NCBI GenBank assembly: GCA_005784505.1
Contig: VCAZ01000012.1
Coordinates: forward strand, 2,795,011-2,859,010
Reading direction: 5' to 3'
Length of the DNA: 64,000 nucleotides
DNA from: Bagarius yarrelli
Taxonomy: Eukaryota > Chordata > Actinopteri > Siluriformes > Sisoridae
Below, one piece after another: positions 23,130-34,357 of this stretch (position 1 is its first letter; every line of letters starts with the position of its first letter). Position numbers and translations under genes: made by a program. The notes below the pieces were generated by a model. The model had not been told where the DNA came from. It ran no database searches and saw only the letters and a program-made list of their open reading frames with translations.

Positions 23130-23625
23130 TTCAGGGTCCGGCGACCTGCACGGTTACCGTACACAGGGCATTGAAACCACAGGATGCGGTATGACTTGCT
23201 AGCAATGCTCAGGATTGATCTCTATCGTGTTATTTGACATCTCGGGCGGAGAACCACGAGAAGGTGAGTATGGAGGCCTGCTGGCCCAGTAGGGGTCAGT
23301 TAAGGCACCTCCGCTATGGAGTTATGGTCTGTCACCGAGACGGCAACTTGACAGTATGGCGACGTAGGCATTTCGTTTTCATATTGTTTTGACCCAGCTC
23401 GAGTTGTTATACTACCAGTATACCTGTCCACGAGCTTTAGGTCAAGGCCTGCTTAATTTAGCTGGATTTGTAGCTTTGTACTACCTGTTCGATGGAATCA
23501 CCATGCCCATGATGTGCTGTGCTTGTGACATTTGGCCTTCCATTGGTGTATTTCTACAAGTGTGTCTAGACTGCAGCCATTCCCTCGGAGAACCAAGGTT
23601 GCATGCTTAATCTTAGAGATGGTTT
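23130..23625 (+). mobile_element. Possible DIRS terminal fragment (copy 3)
   Basis: More GC-rich than its surroundings. It ends in 'gaaccaaggttgcatgctta' then 'atcttagagat' (23589-23620), which aligns by eye with the DIRS end box at 8542-8574. The preceding 'ccatgatgtgctgtgcttgtgacatttgg' stretch resembles the DIRS region upstream of the terminus as I remember it. No recombinase motif is visible, so this is tentative. Confidence 0.4.
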
Positions 23626-26600
23626 TTAGAGACTTCTAGGTGGAATCCTCCATAAAGGCTCTATAATAGTCTATTATGTATGTATAAAGACCAATTTTAC
23701 AACAAGTCAGCTGGTTTGGCTGTTGATGAACACTTGTTTGCTTATTCAAAATGTATTTTATTTGATCATCATGTTAAAATCTGTGGGGTAAAGAAATTAC
23801 CAACAAACAGTTTGACTGGCTTAGCACATAATATTAGCACATAAACTTTGAGTATAGGCTACATCTATAAGGCATTAAGCAGTGTTCATCAGCATTTTAT
23901 CTTCCAGAACCAGGTGTAAATTAGCAGCATGTGTGCGGCTTAGAGCAGTGTTTTTTTCAAAATTTTATTGCTTGAAATTAAATAGCAATTTCAGATAATT
24001 TGTAAGTAAATTTCACAGTCACAAGAAATCCTGCTTTGTGCTGCCTGCTCACTTGTGAGGCCTATTGTGTGTGATGTGTTTAATATATAATTATATTGCC
24101 TTTTTTACTAATGAATTGCAACAACTGAAGTGCTGCCTAATTTTTACCCACACTATTTCGAACAGCACCAGGAACTGAAGCAATCGTTTCCTTCTAGGTT
24201 ACACATTTTGCTCTCCTATTCTATTCGTTTTTTCCCCAACACCCATCTAATGTAACTGCAACTGCTCTTGATATCATCTCTCATGTAAGATTTGACTGCT
24301 AGAACATGTTGTCTACTCTGCTCTTATCTGAGATGGCTTTCCATGTGGGGTGGAGAGGTTTGAAAAGAGACAGAAGACACAGTGCTGTCGTTTTCAGCAA
24401 ATGACACTATTTTCTCCCCACACTGACGCTATGCCACTGGCTACGTAATTTACATTCATAAAGGCAATGAGGCAATTTAAGCCATGCATATCTAGACTTC
24501 CTGTTGGGCAGAACTGCGGATAGATAATAAAAAAACATTGATCTTGAGGTAAGGGAAAGGTTTTGACAGAAAAATATGACAGAAAACATTTAACTCAAAA
24601 TATTGTTAATACCAAGAAAGCCTTGGAGCAAGTTTAGGCATGCATGTTAAGTGGAATGGCAAATGGTGCCTAAGTTCTATTACCTAAGTGCCTAAGTCAT
24701 TCTGAAAATAAATTTTAAAAAAAGAAGATACGTTTTTATATGTCTGCAGTGGGTTTGTTTAAATACTCGTTCTGTTCCAGCTGAAGAACATTTGTTCCTT
24801 ATCAAACAGCTTCAGACCTTATAAAACAACTTCTAAAAATGTCATGTAAGGTTTTCAATGCAAAAAACAACACCTGACACAAAATCAGTAAGAACTGAGT
24901 TTTTGTATTCTTGGCAAAACACCTCTCAACATCAGCAGCCACGTCTGGCCGATTAGATCTCATCATGGAGCATGACAACATCTAAGGAGAGAGGAATGTG
25001 GAATCAGATAGTTCACAGGCGGTCAGAACAAGAACAGGAACTAGACCGAGAATGCAAACACTGATTTCTGGAGAGACAGCATGCTTGTGCCGCCTTACAC
25101 AACAAGAGAATTGTAATTAATTAGTCTAGAACACACACCCCGGGAGAGTTCTTTAGTGCGTAAAAATTCATATAGATTAAAGCAGAGATCATTTGTGTAT
25201 TTTATTTATTTAATCAGTTTCAGTTACTATTAACTCATTACGACCTTATGATCTTATTGCATGCATTACTGTCTATTAGGCTTTCAGTGGGAAATAAATT
25301 CAACTATTCAGCTCAGCAAAAGAAATTCAATCAAAGTTATTTGACAATTAACTCCTCAGGCCATGGTGCCATTGCTGCTGGCATTACTTAATGCCAAAGA
25401 GTACATATCATACAGAAGGCTGCTTTTATATTACATCACTGATGCTACATTTTAACTTTTGTGTGTGCAAAAAGAATTGTCATCAGCTAAATTTGATTCC
25501 TATTCATTAACAGTTGCAGGAGCTATGGAGTTGTGGCAGCAACCTATTTCCTTCTTTTAATGGCATTTTATTATAGCCACATCATTATTCAGTAATAAAA
25601 CAAAAAGTGTAGTAGTGTATTAGTTCTATTACTAGCATTAGAAAGTTCTCTCATGCCCATGGGGGGAAAGGTTAACCTAAAAATTAAACACTGCGTACGG
25701 AATGCCATGGAAATATGACAATAATTTATCTTTTTTTAATGATTTTATACTATATTTTTATTTTCTCTGCTTTCCCCATTTTTTGTTAAGTTTCTTTCGT
25801 CATTGACTAGTTTGTTCTCAGTTTTCTTTGTTACACATCACGTGAATTTCCCTTGATTTTTCTTTTTCTATTATTATTATTATTAATCCAAAAAAACTCC
25901 AAAACATCTAAAATCACAAAATTAAAGATATATCTCTGTAGGACAATGCTGAATTCACTTGGAGCAGTTTAATATTGAAGTCTTTTTGACCCACTCCTGT
26001 TTTTAGGGTATTTAAACTCTCAGTCATTCTAGTCTCTATTTCTGAGATCTCCACTGCTAAGATAATATTTCTCCTGTAGTGTGAATGACATTGATCATGC
26101 CTTATTATGTTAAAAAACAGCTATTGAGTGTCCATAGGATTTCTCTTCATATTCTCTTGTTTCTTTTTTTTCTGCACCAGTCCAGCAGAGGAGGAAGAGG
26201 TTTCACGTTTCCTGTCCTGTTTATTCAGATGAGGAAGCAGCTGTGATAGAAATCCTCCTCTCACATTGATGTGATTTGTGACTGCTGGAGGGCTTTAACC
26301 TTCTGGGTTTTTTTACTGCTGACTGGAGAAATGCAGCACAGTCAGTACAGCTGTGTGTTTTCCTGCAGGAACTCCCTAAATGCCGGCAGGGTAGTCAGGC
26401 TCACCAGAGACTTCTGAAGGATTCCAGGTGATTTGATCTTTGTCGGATGACATACAACCCTAAAAAAGGAAGGGTGACTAAAATCATAAGTTATTTTCTC
26501 TCTGTGTCTCTCTCTCTTTCTCTGTCGAACACACACCTGTGAATGCTGGATTGACTGAATGATTTTGTCGTTGAGGCTGTAAGACAGTCAACAGATATAT

Positions 26601-27473
26601 ATTGTCCAAGGATCCATGAGCAGCACATCTGTTAGAAGGCGTATTGGAAAATTAACTTGCAAGCACAGAAAGAACGCATCAAAGCAGATTTTTGTGTTTT
26701 TCTTTCAGCATGTTACTGTAGAGCTCTCATAGAGATGCAAACATTTTCCCAGATCTACTCGGTGAAGCATGTACAGCACAAATGTCTGACATGATAGATA
26801 ATCCGCAGAGAATGACTTTCCTACAAGGTCATCTGAGATCTGCCTAAAATTTATTGACTAACATTTTAACAACTTATAGTACTAAAACATACCCCGTGTT
26901 GCCTGACATGTGCACTTGTGTGAATATTTATTTATGATTGAGCAAATGTCAAACACAGGCCTTATATTTAAACCTTCACAAGACACATTTTTCTAAGCTT
27001 GGCACCTCTGCCTTTGAGAGTCAACAAAGGAGTTGTGCTTAATGCATGGGTGACTACTGGATTGAAATGCTTTCTTCCTGGATTGTAATTTTTTTTCTGA
27101 TTATCTCTACTGATGGGGGAGTGTTGTTTTTATCGAAAGGGGCTGATGGGTAGAGGTTCCTGTGAGCGTGTGAACAGTCAATTCACACCCCCTGCTCATT
27201 TGAATATGAATCTCCACAGTAAGTGGCAATAAAATAAGAGAAACAAAGACTTTAAGGCGTTAAGATACTGCTTTGTTGTTCATTACCCACTTTCTGTTAG
27301 CCCTCCCCTCTGCCCTTTCGCTACAATCTTTCTTACATTGAGCCTGCTTGAGGAAAATATTCTAGTTTTTCTGTAAATAACACATGAGGAACTAGGGTTT
27401 CTGGAAAGTACTGCCAAAGCATGGAGAACAATAAGGAAGTCCTAAACTAGATCCTGTCTAGGTTCTCACCAAC

Positions 27474-27632
27474 ACTTTCTTTCTTTCTTTTGTATTTCCT
27501 TTTTCTTTCTTACTTTCTTTCTTTTTTATTTCTTTTTCTTTCTTTCTTTCTTTCTTCCATTGATCGATTCATCCATCCATCCATCTATCCATCCATCCAT
27601 CCATCCATCTATTCATACATACATACATACAA
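27474..27632. repeat. Compound microsatellite (CTTT)n-(CATC)n-(CATA)n
   Basis: Interrupted CTTT units to about 27556, then CATC/CTAT units 27569-27612, then CATA units to 27631. Confidence 0.95.
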
Positions 27633-29260
27633 TTCACGTGCACATAGAACAGTTACTAGTACATAATATGGTATGATGTAACAAGTAAATTTACACACGC
27701 GCTGATGATTTTTTTTGGCTGAAAAACACTTAATGATAAACAGAGAACCCTATCCGCCATTATTTTAATAATTAATAGGATACTGTGACAAGTGCAGCAA
27801 ACAAACTTGTGCTATTTCCTTTTCAATGGGCTTCTTACTTCGAAAGAAAAGAGCAATGTAAGTATGTGTAATTATGCCAGATCGTCTTATATCGTAAATA
27901 ATAATGTAATTGCCTAATTCATAATATCCTGAGTGGTATGTAAGGAGGATGTCACAGATGTATGTGAACAGAGCCAACATTCTGTTAAACTAAATTTCCT
28001 CTTAATAAAAGTTGTAAATGTAAAAATAAGTGTACATACAGCTTCATGCAGTTATACCAGCATGCCTAAAAGTTCTGTAAAACTTTAGCTTTGGCCTTGT
28101 AAAAGTCTTATAACCTCAAAGGCACCAGAGTTAGTGCACCATCTGCTGGTTGGGTCCAATTATTCATAGATAAACCACTATTAACATAAAAAGCTACAGA
28201 TTTATATGAATGAAGAACTACTAAGTTTTTTTTATTATTGTTTATTCTGAAGATAATATCGTTACAATTAAAATAAAACCTTGTGGACCTACCTATATGA
28301 AACGCACCATAAACTTGCAAAACTATCAGGTCTTTCACAAATTTAGAGGCTATGTTAGAATACAATCACATCCAATCTCAATCTTACACAAATTGCACTT
28401 TTTGATCATATAGTATGAGAGGGAATAGATTTCCTCAGGGTCCCCCTGAGTCTAAAGGTTTCTTTTTATTAATTTTTCCTTTCCACAATCACATCTGGCT
28501 GGTTCACTAGGGATACATTATAATGTATAATTTCTATTCTTAATTTATATATTTTTTACAACTCCTTTTTGACAAATTCCATTGTTAAAAGTGCTACAAA
28601 TGTAATTAAAAATGTACTGATTCAAATACAATCAAATGAATATAAATTGTGAAGCGAAATAATTGCTTTGTGGTTTATTTACCATAGAGATTTTTGTCTT
28701 TGTATTGATTTATTAATCAAATTTTATTCAGGACACAAATTAAGTAGACAATTTTCTCGGAGCTGAAGCTGGTAATTGGACAATGCGGCTTCTAAAATAG
28801 ATTTAGAGTGATTTGCAGTTAGGAATTTTTCTATTGGATATATTACTGTAGCAACCACACAATGCAGAGATCTTAAGATATGAATATAAAGCAGAGCATT
28901 ACACTGGTGGAAGAACAAGCATTCACAGTGGTGCTTTGACAGAGTGTTAAAATGCGAGGATGTTTTTACATACTGTCACTGTGACTACAGATAATATTAC
29001 ATAATATTATTTGTATCCATGTAAAGGGGTTAAAACTTTAATTGTTTTATTATGTAGGAACTTTGATAATCCTCTAAAGTTTGAGGTTGTAGTTATTTCT
29101 ACTAAGAATACTCTTTTATTTTCCACATACACATTACAGCAGTTCTACACATCATCGTTTAGAGTTTTGCCAAAAGACCAGCAAATATGTGACCATTTTT
29201 TATGGTGGTTTTTACAGTTGGCATTTTTATGTGGTTCAGATTCTTTTCCCACAGGCTTGG

Positions 29261-29262
<2 letters not shown>

Positions 29263-29294
<32 letters not shown>

Positions 29295-29295
29295 T
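29263..29295. repeat. (ATT)n microsatellite
   Basis: About ten uninterrupted ATT units. Confidence 0.95.
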
Positions 29296-29610
29296 ATGTT
29301 TACTTTAAGCAATAGAAATCCTTACTGCTTTTGGGTCCCACAGTGTTACCCTGCAACTCAAAGTACATGTGTGTGAAAAATATAATGTCATTAGCAGAAG
29401 GACAAGTACACAAGTTACCAAGTAAAAGTTGTGAGGCCCACAAAAGTCATGGCTCAGGTTGTTTATTGTGCTCCACTTTCTGAAGTTCCTACAACTTGTG
29501 CTCAGGGTGGAAGGTGGATTAATAGCATAGTTAAACTGTAATGTGCATCACCATTGCATGATTCAGGCGCAAAAAATGAATGTCCGAATTAAAGCTAATC
29601 AGGACCAAAA

Positions 29611-29775
29611 TGTGCATAAACGCTTAGTAAATCGCTAGAGCAAACAATACTTCGTAACATGGTTAGCAAAGAGGCTAGCTTATATATACATGATACAGGA
29701 AGTGACACCGGAAGTACTAGATGAAGAACTAGTACTCCGGTGACGGCGCCCTCTGGCTGTTGGGAGTCCTCACAG
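29611..29775 (-). repeat. 3' LTR of E2
   Basis: On its own strand it starts TGTGAGGACTCCC and ends ...TTATGCACA (165 bp). It has a TATATATAA box (complement of 29681-29688) about 30 bp before TTACGAAGTATTG (complement of 29646-29657), the likely RNA start. A GTGGGGATAC purine-rich tract lies just inside. Confidence 0.8.
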
Positions 29776-30000
29776 TATCCCCACTCGTAGAAACGCCTCC
29801 ATGCGTTACTCCGGGGGCAAGGAGCCGGGTGTTCTGGGTGAGCAGTGTGTCCTGAACAGTACAATCCACCAAGTACTCCAGGTGACCCCTCCTTCTCTTG
29901 GAATTCAGGATTTCGTTGACTTGGTAAGCTGGGCCTCCCTCGATCTCGATGGGTGCTGAGGGTTCGGCGGGAGTAGGTTCCGAATCTGTGGTTTCAAGAG
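29776..30000 (-). pseudogene. Chromodomain fragment (E2)
   Basis: On the minus strand APIEIEGGPAYQVNEIL, then SKRRRGHLEYLVD, shows the chromodomain's first strands. The GYGPEERSW half is deleted and the sequence jumps to the tail before the polypurine tract. Comparable segments: 4705-4926 and 38571-38800. Confidence 0.7.
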
Positions 30001-30055
30001 TGAAAGTTGGTGATATACGGTAAAATTAAAGTCGATATGTGACTGGGTTTATCTG

Positions 30056-30376
30056 TCAAATGATCTTAAAGGGCCCCACATATTTAGGGCCCAGCTTTTT
30101 ACTTGTTAACCTGAGTCTTAGATCCTTAGTGGAGAGCCATACCACTTGCCCCGGCTGATAGTTGGGATCTGGTCGTCGACGGCGGTTGGTGTGTATGCAC
30201 TGAGCTCGTACGGCTCGCTTCTGTGCATATTCAGGCCAGGGGAGAAACTCACTCCATCTAGCTTTTTCACGTGCACAGTAAGATCTTAAATACCTTCTTA
30301 ACTCCTGGTTCAACTTCTCAGCTTGCCCGTTCGACTGTGGATGGTAACCAGATGTGAGACTGACGTTTATGTTCAA
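30056..30376 (-). pseudogene. Integrase C-terminal half (E2)
   Basis: A 106-residue open frame: NINVSLTSGYHPQSNGQAEK contains the catalytic glutamate of the integrase core. LNQELRRYLRSYC, EFLPWPEYAQ and then DPNYQPGQVVWLSTKDLRL with KLGPKYVGPFKI follow, giving the SH3-like C-terminal domain. The N-terminal core with both catalytic aspartates is missing; 30390-30635 only keeps scraps of the zinc-binding region (TTELLSNAYYW). A small deletion after YAQ removes the normal AHN helix. Confidence 0.85.
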
Positions 30377-30389
30377 ATGTTTGCAAAAC

Positions 30390-30700
30390 TCAGTCCAGAC
30401 TCGTGAAGTGAATTTGGGCCCTCGATAGATACCTTGGTACCCCTTGAGCGGTACCAGGCGGCAGGCTTTTGAGAAGCAGTTGATAATAGTACGTATGGCA
30501 CCAATAATAAGCGTTGCTAAGTAGTTCTGTGGTGCAATTTACTCTTAGATCAACTCTTGATCTAAGGCTGCGTGGTATGCATGCCCTCCCTGGCATGCAG
30601 TTCGCTGGGGGAGGGTCATTCCGACTTTCAGTCACGATTTCCTCCTCCAGATCCCAGTGGATGGGACCTAGAAAGATCTGTTGACCAAGAATCGGCTTAG
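30390..30700 (-). pseudogene. Integrase zinc-binding region scraps (E2)
   Basis: Readable motifs on the minus strand: LRVNCTTELLSNAYYW, then a jump to PPGTAQGVPRYLSRAQIHFTS near 30390-30450. The histidines of the HHCC finger are deleted. Confidence 0.6.
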
Positions 30701-31137
30701 AACTAGTAGTCTGCTATGGAGGGGATCATGCAACCTGGATAAAGCATCTGACTTACTGTTTTTGGTACCTGGACGATACGTGACAGTAGAATGCACATGG
30801 ATGTAGTTTCGGAGGTGTTCCGAGTCTTTGGAAGAGTACCACGCCCACTCCGCAGTCCGACGCGTCTACCTCCACCATGAATGGCAAGGACAGATCAGGA
30901 TGTCTTAAAATTGGGGCGGTAGTGAACTTAACCTTGAGTGCCTCGAATGTCAACACAGCGCCCCTCCGTCCACCGGATCTTAGAAGGCTTGCCCCACAGT
31001 GGAACACAAGTCCCAGTTTAAAAACAAAACGAGAAAAAGTCCGAGGCGGAGGGAAAGGGGAAAGGTTTTAGTTGTAGTTTGCGGATAAACCGCCTGTAGA
31101 AATTCACAAAACCCTGGGCTGGGCTGCTCCTGGTTAA
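30700..31137 (-). pseudogene. RT connection and RNase H pieces (E2)
   Basis: From 31137 leftwards, GFVNFYRRFIRK (complement of about 31075-31110) is the start of the RT connection domain. Frame 30753-31007 then gives LTFEALKVKFTTAPILRHPDL, FMVEVDASDCGVGVVL (first RNase H aspartate in VDAS) and LHPCAFYCH. The middle of RNase H is deleted, and the end TKNSKSDALSRLHDP appears near 30720-30760. Confidence 0.8.
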
Positions 31138-31470
31138 CATATCGCAGCCGGCTTATTTATAACCGGAAGTACGGGGCGTTACCGGCTATGCAAATTCCGG
31201 TTACCATACGTAACCGAGACGGTAATGCCCCCATGGACCTTGCTAACACCCTGGCAGTGTTCCAGGCTTACGTGAATGACATCTTCCAAGATCGCCTCAG
31301 TGTCAGCATGATCGTCTACATCAACGACATTCTCATCTACTTGAAAACTCTGGATCAACATGTTACCCTGTTCGTGAGGTGCTGCAGAGACTGTTACAAC
31401 ACAAACTGTAATGCCAAGGCAGAGAAATGTGAGTTCCACCGTGATCATGTCATGTTCTTGGGATACCCAC
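31138..31470 (+). other. Inverted block: DIRS end plus gypsy RT palm
   Basis: Two joined pieces in the opposite orientation to their surroundings: 31138-31220 is a DIRS end ('atcgcagccggcttatttat' to 'gtaaccgagac') and 31221-31470 is the E2 reverse-transcriptase palm. Turning this block round restores inverted DIRS termini and puts the RT piece in the strand of the rest of E2. Confidence 0.7.
31215..31470 (+). pseudogene. Gypsy reverse transcriptase palm fragment
   Basis: Frame 31188-31541 reads TLAVFQAYVNDIFQDRLS, MIVYINDILIYLKTLDQH and KAEKCEFHRDHVMFLGYP, the palm and primer grip of gypsy RT. The catalytic YxDD box is YIND (31317-31328), so one catalytic aspartate is replaced by asparagine. 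This is the part missing between 34534 and 31137 in E2. About 35 codons between FLGYP and the NFYRRF motif are lost. Confidence 0.8.
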
Positions 31471-32565
31471 ATAAGTGCACAGGGTGTAGCCACATCCCGC
31501 CAGCTGGGGAGTTATATGTGAAGAGTCCACCCAAGGACTGACACAAGCAGAACTACTTAGGAAAGGCCCCGGGGTGGCCTCCGCACCAGGGGAGACAACC
31601 ATACCCGGGGACTCAAGACCTAGAAGCTTCCAGGGAGAGGGGAACACTTGTCCGGGAACACTTACCTTAGTGGAAAAACGGGTTCCATCTGTAGGTTCCA
31701 TCTGTAGGTTGTAAAACCTAGCGAATGTGTTGGGAGTAGCCCAACCTGCAGCTCTACATATGTCCGCTAACGAAGCCCCATTCGCCAGGGCTGATGTGGC
31801 GGCAACCCCCCTGGTGGAGTGAGCATCCACTCCCAGGGGGCAGGGTAGGCCCCTGGTCTTGTAGGCCTCAAGGATCGCTTCCACTATCCAGTGGGAGATC
31901 CTTTGTCTGGAGACGGCGTCCCCTTTCCGCCTTCCTCCATAGCAGATGAAGAGCTGATCAGAGCGTCTAAAGCTCTGTGTGTGGTCCAGGTACGCCCTCA
32001 GGGCACGTACCGGACACAAAGGCAGATCAGGATTCTCCTGCTGAGGGGGATTAGCTTGCAAGGTCACCACCTGATCCCGAAAGGGAGTGGTGGGTACCTT
32101 GGGCACGTAGCCCGGCCTAGGTCTCAGGACAATGTGAGAGTCTGCCGGGCCAAATTCCAGGCACATTCTGTCAACAGAGAAGGCGTGCAGGTCCCCTACC
32201 CTCTTGATTGAGGTGAGTTCGGTCAGCAAGGCCGTCTTCAGAGATCTAAGTTCTTCCAACTGCAGGGGCTCGAAAGGGTCTCTCTGTAGTCCATGGAGGA
32301 CCACAGATAGATCCCAAGAGGGAACGAGGCGCGGTGCAGGAGGGCACAACCTCCTGCAGCCTCTGAGGAACCTGATCACCAGATCATGCCTCCTCACCGA
32401 TCTGCCCCCTATCGTGTCTGGCCGCCGAGATGGCAGTGACGTACACTTTGAGGGTAGAGGCAGAAAGGCGCTTATCCAGCCCTGCTTGCAGGAAGGAGAG
32501 AACCGATCTGAAGCCACATCTCTGTGGGTCTTCCCCACAGGAGGCACACCAATCGACAAAGACAC
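31450..32565 (-). CDS. DIRS tyrosine recombinase, catalytic domain (371-codon open frame)
   Basis: Tyrosine recombinase that in DIRS elements integrates the circular cDNA. The catalytic set is visible in frame: R122 (SIKRVGDLHAF), H249-x-x-R252 (DAHSTRGVAATSA), W275 (AAGWATPNTF) and Y285 (FARFYNLQM). Family signature SLADICRAAGW precedes the tyrosine. The first ~45 residues (MSLSIG...) are not recombinase-like: the true N-terminus lies in the neighbouring frame (32384-32713), with one frameshift near 32410-32420. Just after Y285 a 13-bp unit is repeated (31682-31707), shifting the tail; the last ~60 residues run into flanking sequence. Residues are intact but the gene is not. Confidence 0.85.
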   Translation of the reverse strand: MSLSIGVPPVGKTHRDVASDRFSPSCKQGWISAFLPLPSKCTSLPSRRPDTIGGRSVRRHDLVIRFLRGCRRLCPPAPRLVPSWDLSVVLHGLQRDPFEPLQLEELRSLKTALLTELTSIKRVGDLHAFSVDRMCLEFGPADSHIVLRPRPGYVPKVPTTPFRDQVVTLQANPPQQENPDLPLCPVRALRAYLDHTQSFRRSDQLFICYGGRRKGDAVSRQRISHWIVEAILEAYKTRGLPCPLGVDAHSTRGVAATSALANGASLADICRAAGWATPNTFARFYNLQMEPTDGTRFSTKVSVPGQVFPSPWKLLGLESPGMVVSPGAEATPGPFLSSSACVSPWVDSSHITPQLAGCGYTLCTYVGIPRT

Positions 32566-32713
32566 GCCACTTCAGGTTGTACAGCCGCCTCGTTGAGGGG
32601 GCTCTAGCCTGAATGATGGTGTTCACCACAGAGGGTGACAGATCTCTTAAATCCTCCTGGTCGCGTCCAGGGACCATACATGGAGCATCCAGAGATCCGG
32701 GCGTGGGTGCCAT
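32384..32713 (-). pseudogene. DIRS recombinase N-terminal (core-binding) domain
   Basis: A 109-residue frame: ARAPSTRRLYNLKWRVFVDWC, CGFRSVLSFLQAGLDKRLSA and STLKVYVTAISAARHD form the helical DNA-binding domain that precedes the catalytic domain. The reading then leaves this frame and resumes at RSVRRHDLVIRFLRG in frame 31450-32565. Same region as 6808-7068. Confidence 0.85.
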
Positions 32714-32777
32714 AACGTGCCCCTGCCCTGGGAGAGAAGGTCTCTCCTCAGGGGAATTGGCGCTACTGCCAGCAGGA

Positions 32778-33513
32778 CTAGTTCGGAGAAGTCTTGTTAG
32801 GCCAGTAAGGCGCCACGAGCAGCAGCTGCTCCTGGTCCTCCCTGACCTTGCACAGAACCTGTGCCAAAAGGCTCACTGGGAAAAAAGCGTACTTGCGCAG
32901 TCCCTTGGGCCAGCTGGAACGTGAGTGGCCCACACAGATTTGAGCCTGTGCTGGCTCCACACCAAGAGTTTGCGGGCAAGCTTGGACATGCGACGCGAGC
33001 ATACTCCACCTTGATGGTTGATGTAGGCCACTAACGCAGTGTTGTCCGACCGGATCAACACGTGTTTTCCCTGAATCATGGGCCGAAACCTCCTCAGGGC
33101 TAACCATACTGCCAATAGCTTGAGGCGATTGATATGCCACTGCCGGCAGGGACCCGTCCACACCCCCGCGGCTGCCTGCCATTGCATACGGCGCCCCAGC
33201 CCGTGGTCGACGCATCTTACGTAATGACAACACGCCTGGACACCTGCTCTAGGGGCACACCTGCCCGTAGGAACGAGATGTCCTCCCACTGACTGAGAGT
33301 CCAGTGACACATCGTGGTTACCTGCACCCGGTGTGCGCCATGACGCCATGCCCATCTCAGGACCCGGTCGTGAAGCCAGTGCTGAAGCGGTCTCATGTGC
33401 ATCAGGCCGAGCTGAACCACCGTGGCTGAAGATGCTAAATACCCCAGGAGCCTCTGGAATTGCTTTAAAGGGACCGTCGAGCTGCGTTTGAGAGAGCTCC
33501 CACATCTCAGCAC
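32778..33513 (-). pseudogene. DIRS reverse transcriptase tail and RNase H
   Basis: Frame 33217-33513 gives FQRLLGYLASSATVVQLGLM and HMRPLQHWLHDRVL, the end of RT. Frame 32873-33643 gives the RNase H, with WHINRLKLLAVWLALRRF (glutamate replaced by lysine in the ELLAV motif) and VLIRSDNTALVAYINHQGG (metal-binding aspartate in SDNT). Frame 32797-33009 overlaps in another phase. The methylase-like domain expected between RNase H and recombinase in many DIRS elements is not seen; spacing to the recombinase is short. Confidence 0.8.
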
Positions 33514-34062
33514 CGCCTGGGCCCGCTCTGGGGAGAGGAGCTCTGGGTTGGGCCCCCCTCGTGCAGCTGTTGCAACGCCTGAGCCTGGTATACCTGCAGG
33601 GTGGCCATGGTGTGTAGGGCGGATGCAGCTTGCCCAGAGGCAATGTAAGCCTTCACCAAAAGGGCAGAAGAAAACTTACATGCCCTGGACGGGAGTCTAG
33701 GGTGACCCCTCCAGGTGGCGGCTGTCTGCGGGCACAAGTGTAGGCCCGAGGTAGAGGAGGAATGGGGTGCGTGCAGGGACTGGCCCGGCGGTGCTGCCCC
33801 ACCTCCCTGCTCCTCCCCAGCACCCACCACTACGGCCTCAGGCCCAGAGGCAGGAGGAATCGAGGGGTGGCTGGGGATTTTTGCTGGGCAAAAACCTCCA
33901 GCTGAGCACGCAACGTGCCTGTGGGGAGTGCCTCACAAGAGGGGCACGTCCCATGCATGAAAGCATTTCTCGCGTGGGAATAACCCAAACACAAAAAACA
34001 GCAATCATGTCATCGAACACCATAGACCGACCGCACCCAGAAACACACGGCCGAGAAGCCAT
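33507..34062 (-). pseudogene. DIRS gag-like ORF1 fragments
   Basis: Frame 33838-34062 starts MASRPCVSGCGRSM and keeps a cysteine-bearing N-terminus. Frame 33507-33830 continues with LLVKAYIASGQAASALHTM and ATLQVYQAQALQQLHEGG, the helical gag segment of fish DIRS elements. It then jumps directly to RT-tail sequence, marking a deletion of the ORF1 end and the RT palm. Confidence 0.7.
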
Positions 34063-34357
34063 GATAAATCACGTTCTCGCCGTAAAATGCCTTTAACCAA
34101 GGAAAAAATCACTCTTAGGAATTTTTTGCTCAGGCACTGCTGCGGATGCAGCCGACGCACCCAGGGGTCCTCCTGCACTTCCTGGTTGGATGCCGCCGCG
34201 AGAGAGACCGCTGATCGCGCTCCTGATCCAGCGACACTTTTTTTTAAGGTAATCGCTCCTTAATCGCTTCTTCTCTGGCTTGCTGCTGCTGCTGCTCGCT
34301 CACTCGCTCATGCTGAGAAGACGCACATTTGGGTCCGAAAAACAGAACGATGAGTAG

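Larger units (their letters stand above)
23626..29610. other. No gene recognised; microsatellites
   Basis: Six kilobases of AT-rich DNA. Contains ATT triplets at 25869-25885, a complex microsatellite at 27474-27632 and an ATT tract at 29263-29295. The 29011-29376 frame (+) is leucine-rich only because it crosses that ATT tract. No transposon or exon identified. Confidence 0.5.

Noticed and set aside
23389..23610. 73-codon plus ORF as a small membrane protein
   Set aside because: Lies in the probable DIRS end fragment and has no conserved start context or domain.
27474..27632. CRISPR-like regular repeat array
   Set aside because: Units are 4 bp without spacers; a simple microsatellite in a vertebrate genome.
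29011..29376. 121-codon plus ORF with a poly-leucine stretch resembling a membrane segment
   Set aside because: The leucines come from the (ATT)n microsatellite.
31891..32596. Plus-strand ORFs of 106 and 130 codons
   Set aside because: Shadows of the minus-strand DIRS recombinase, whose catalytic residues settle the coding strand.
33422..34096. Plus-strand ORFs over the DIRS gag/RT region
   Set aside because: GC-rich shadow frames; the minus strand carries the recognisable DIRS motifs.
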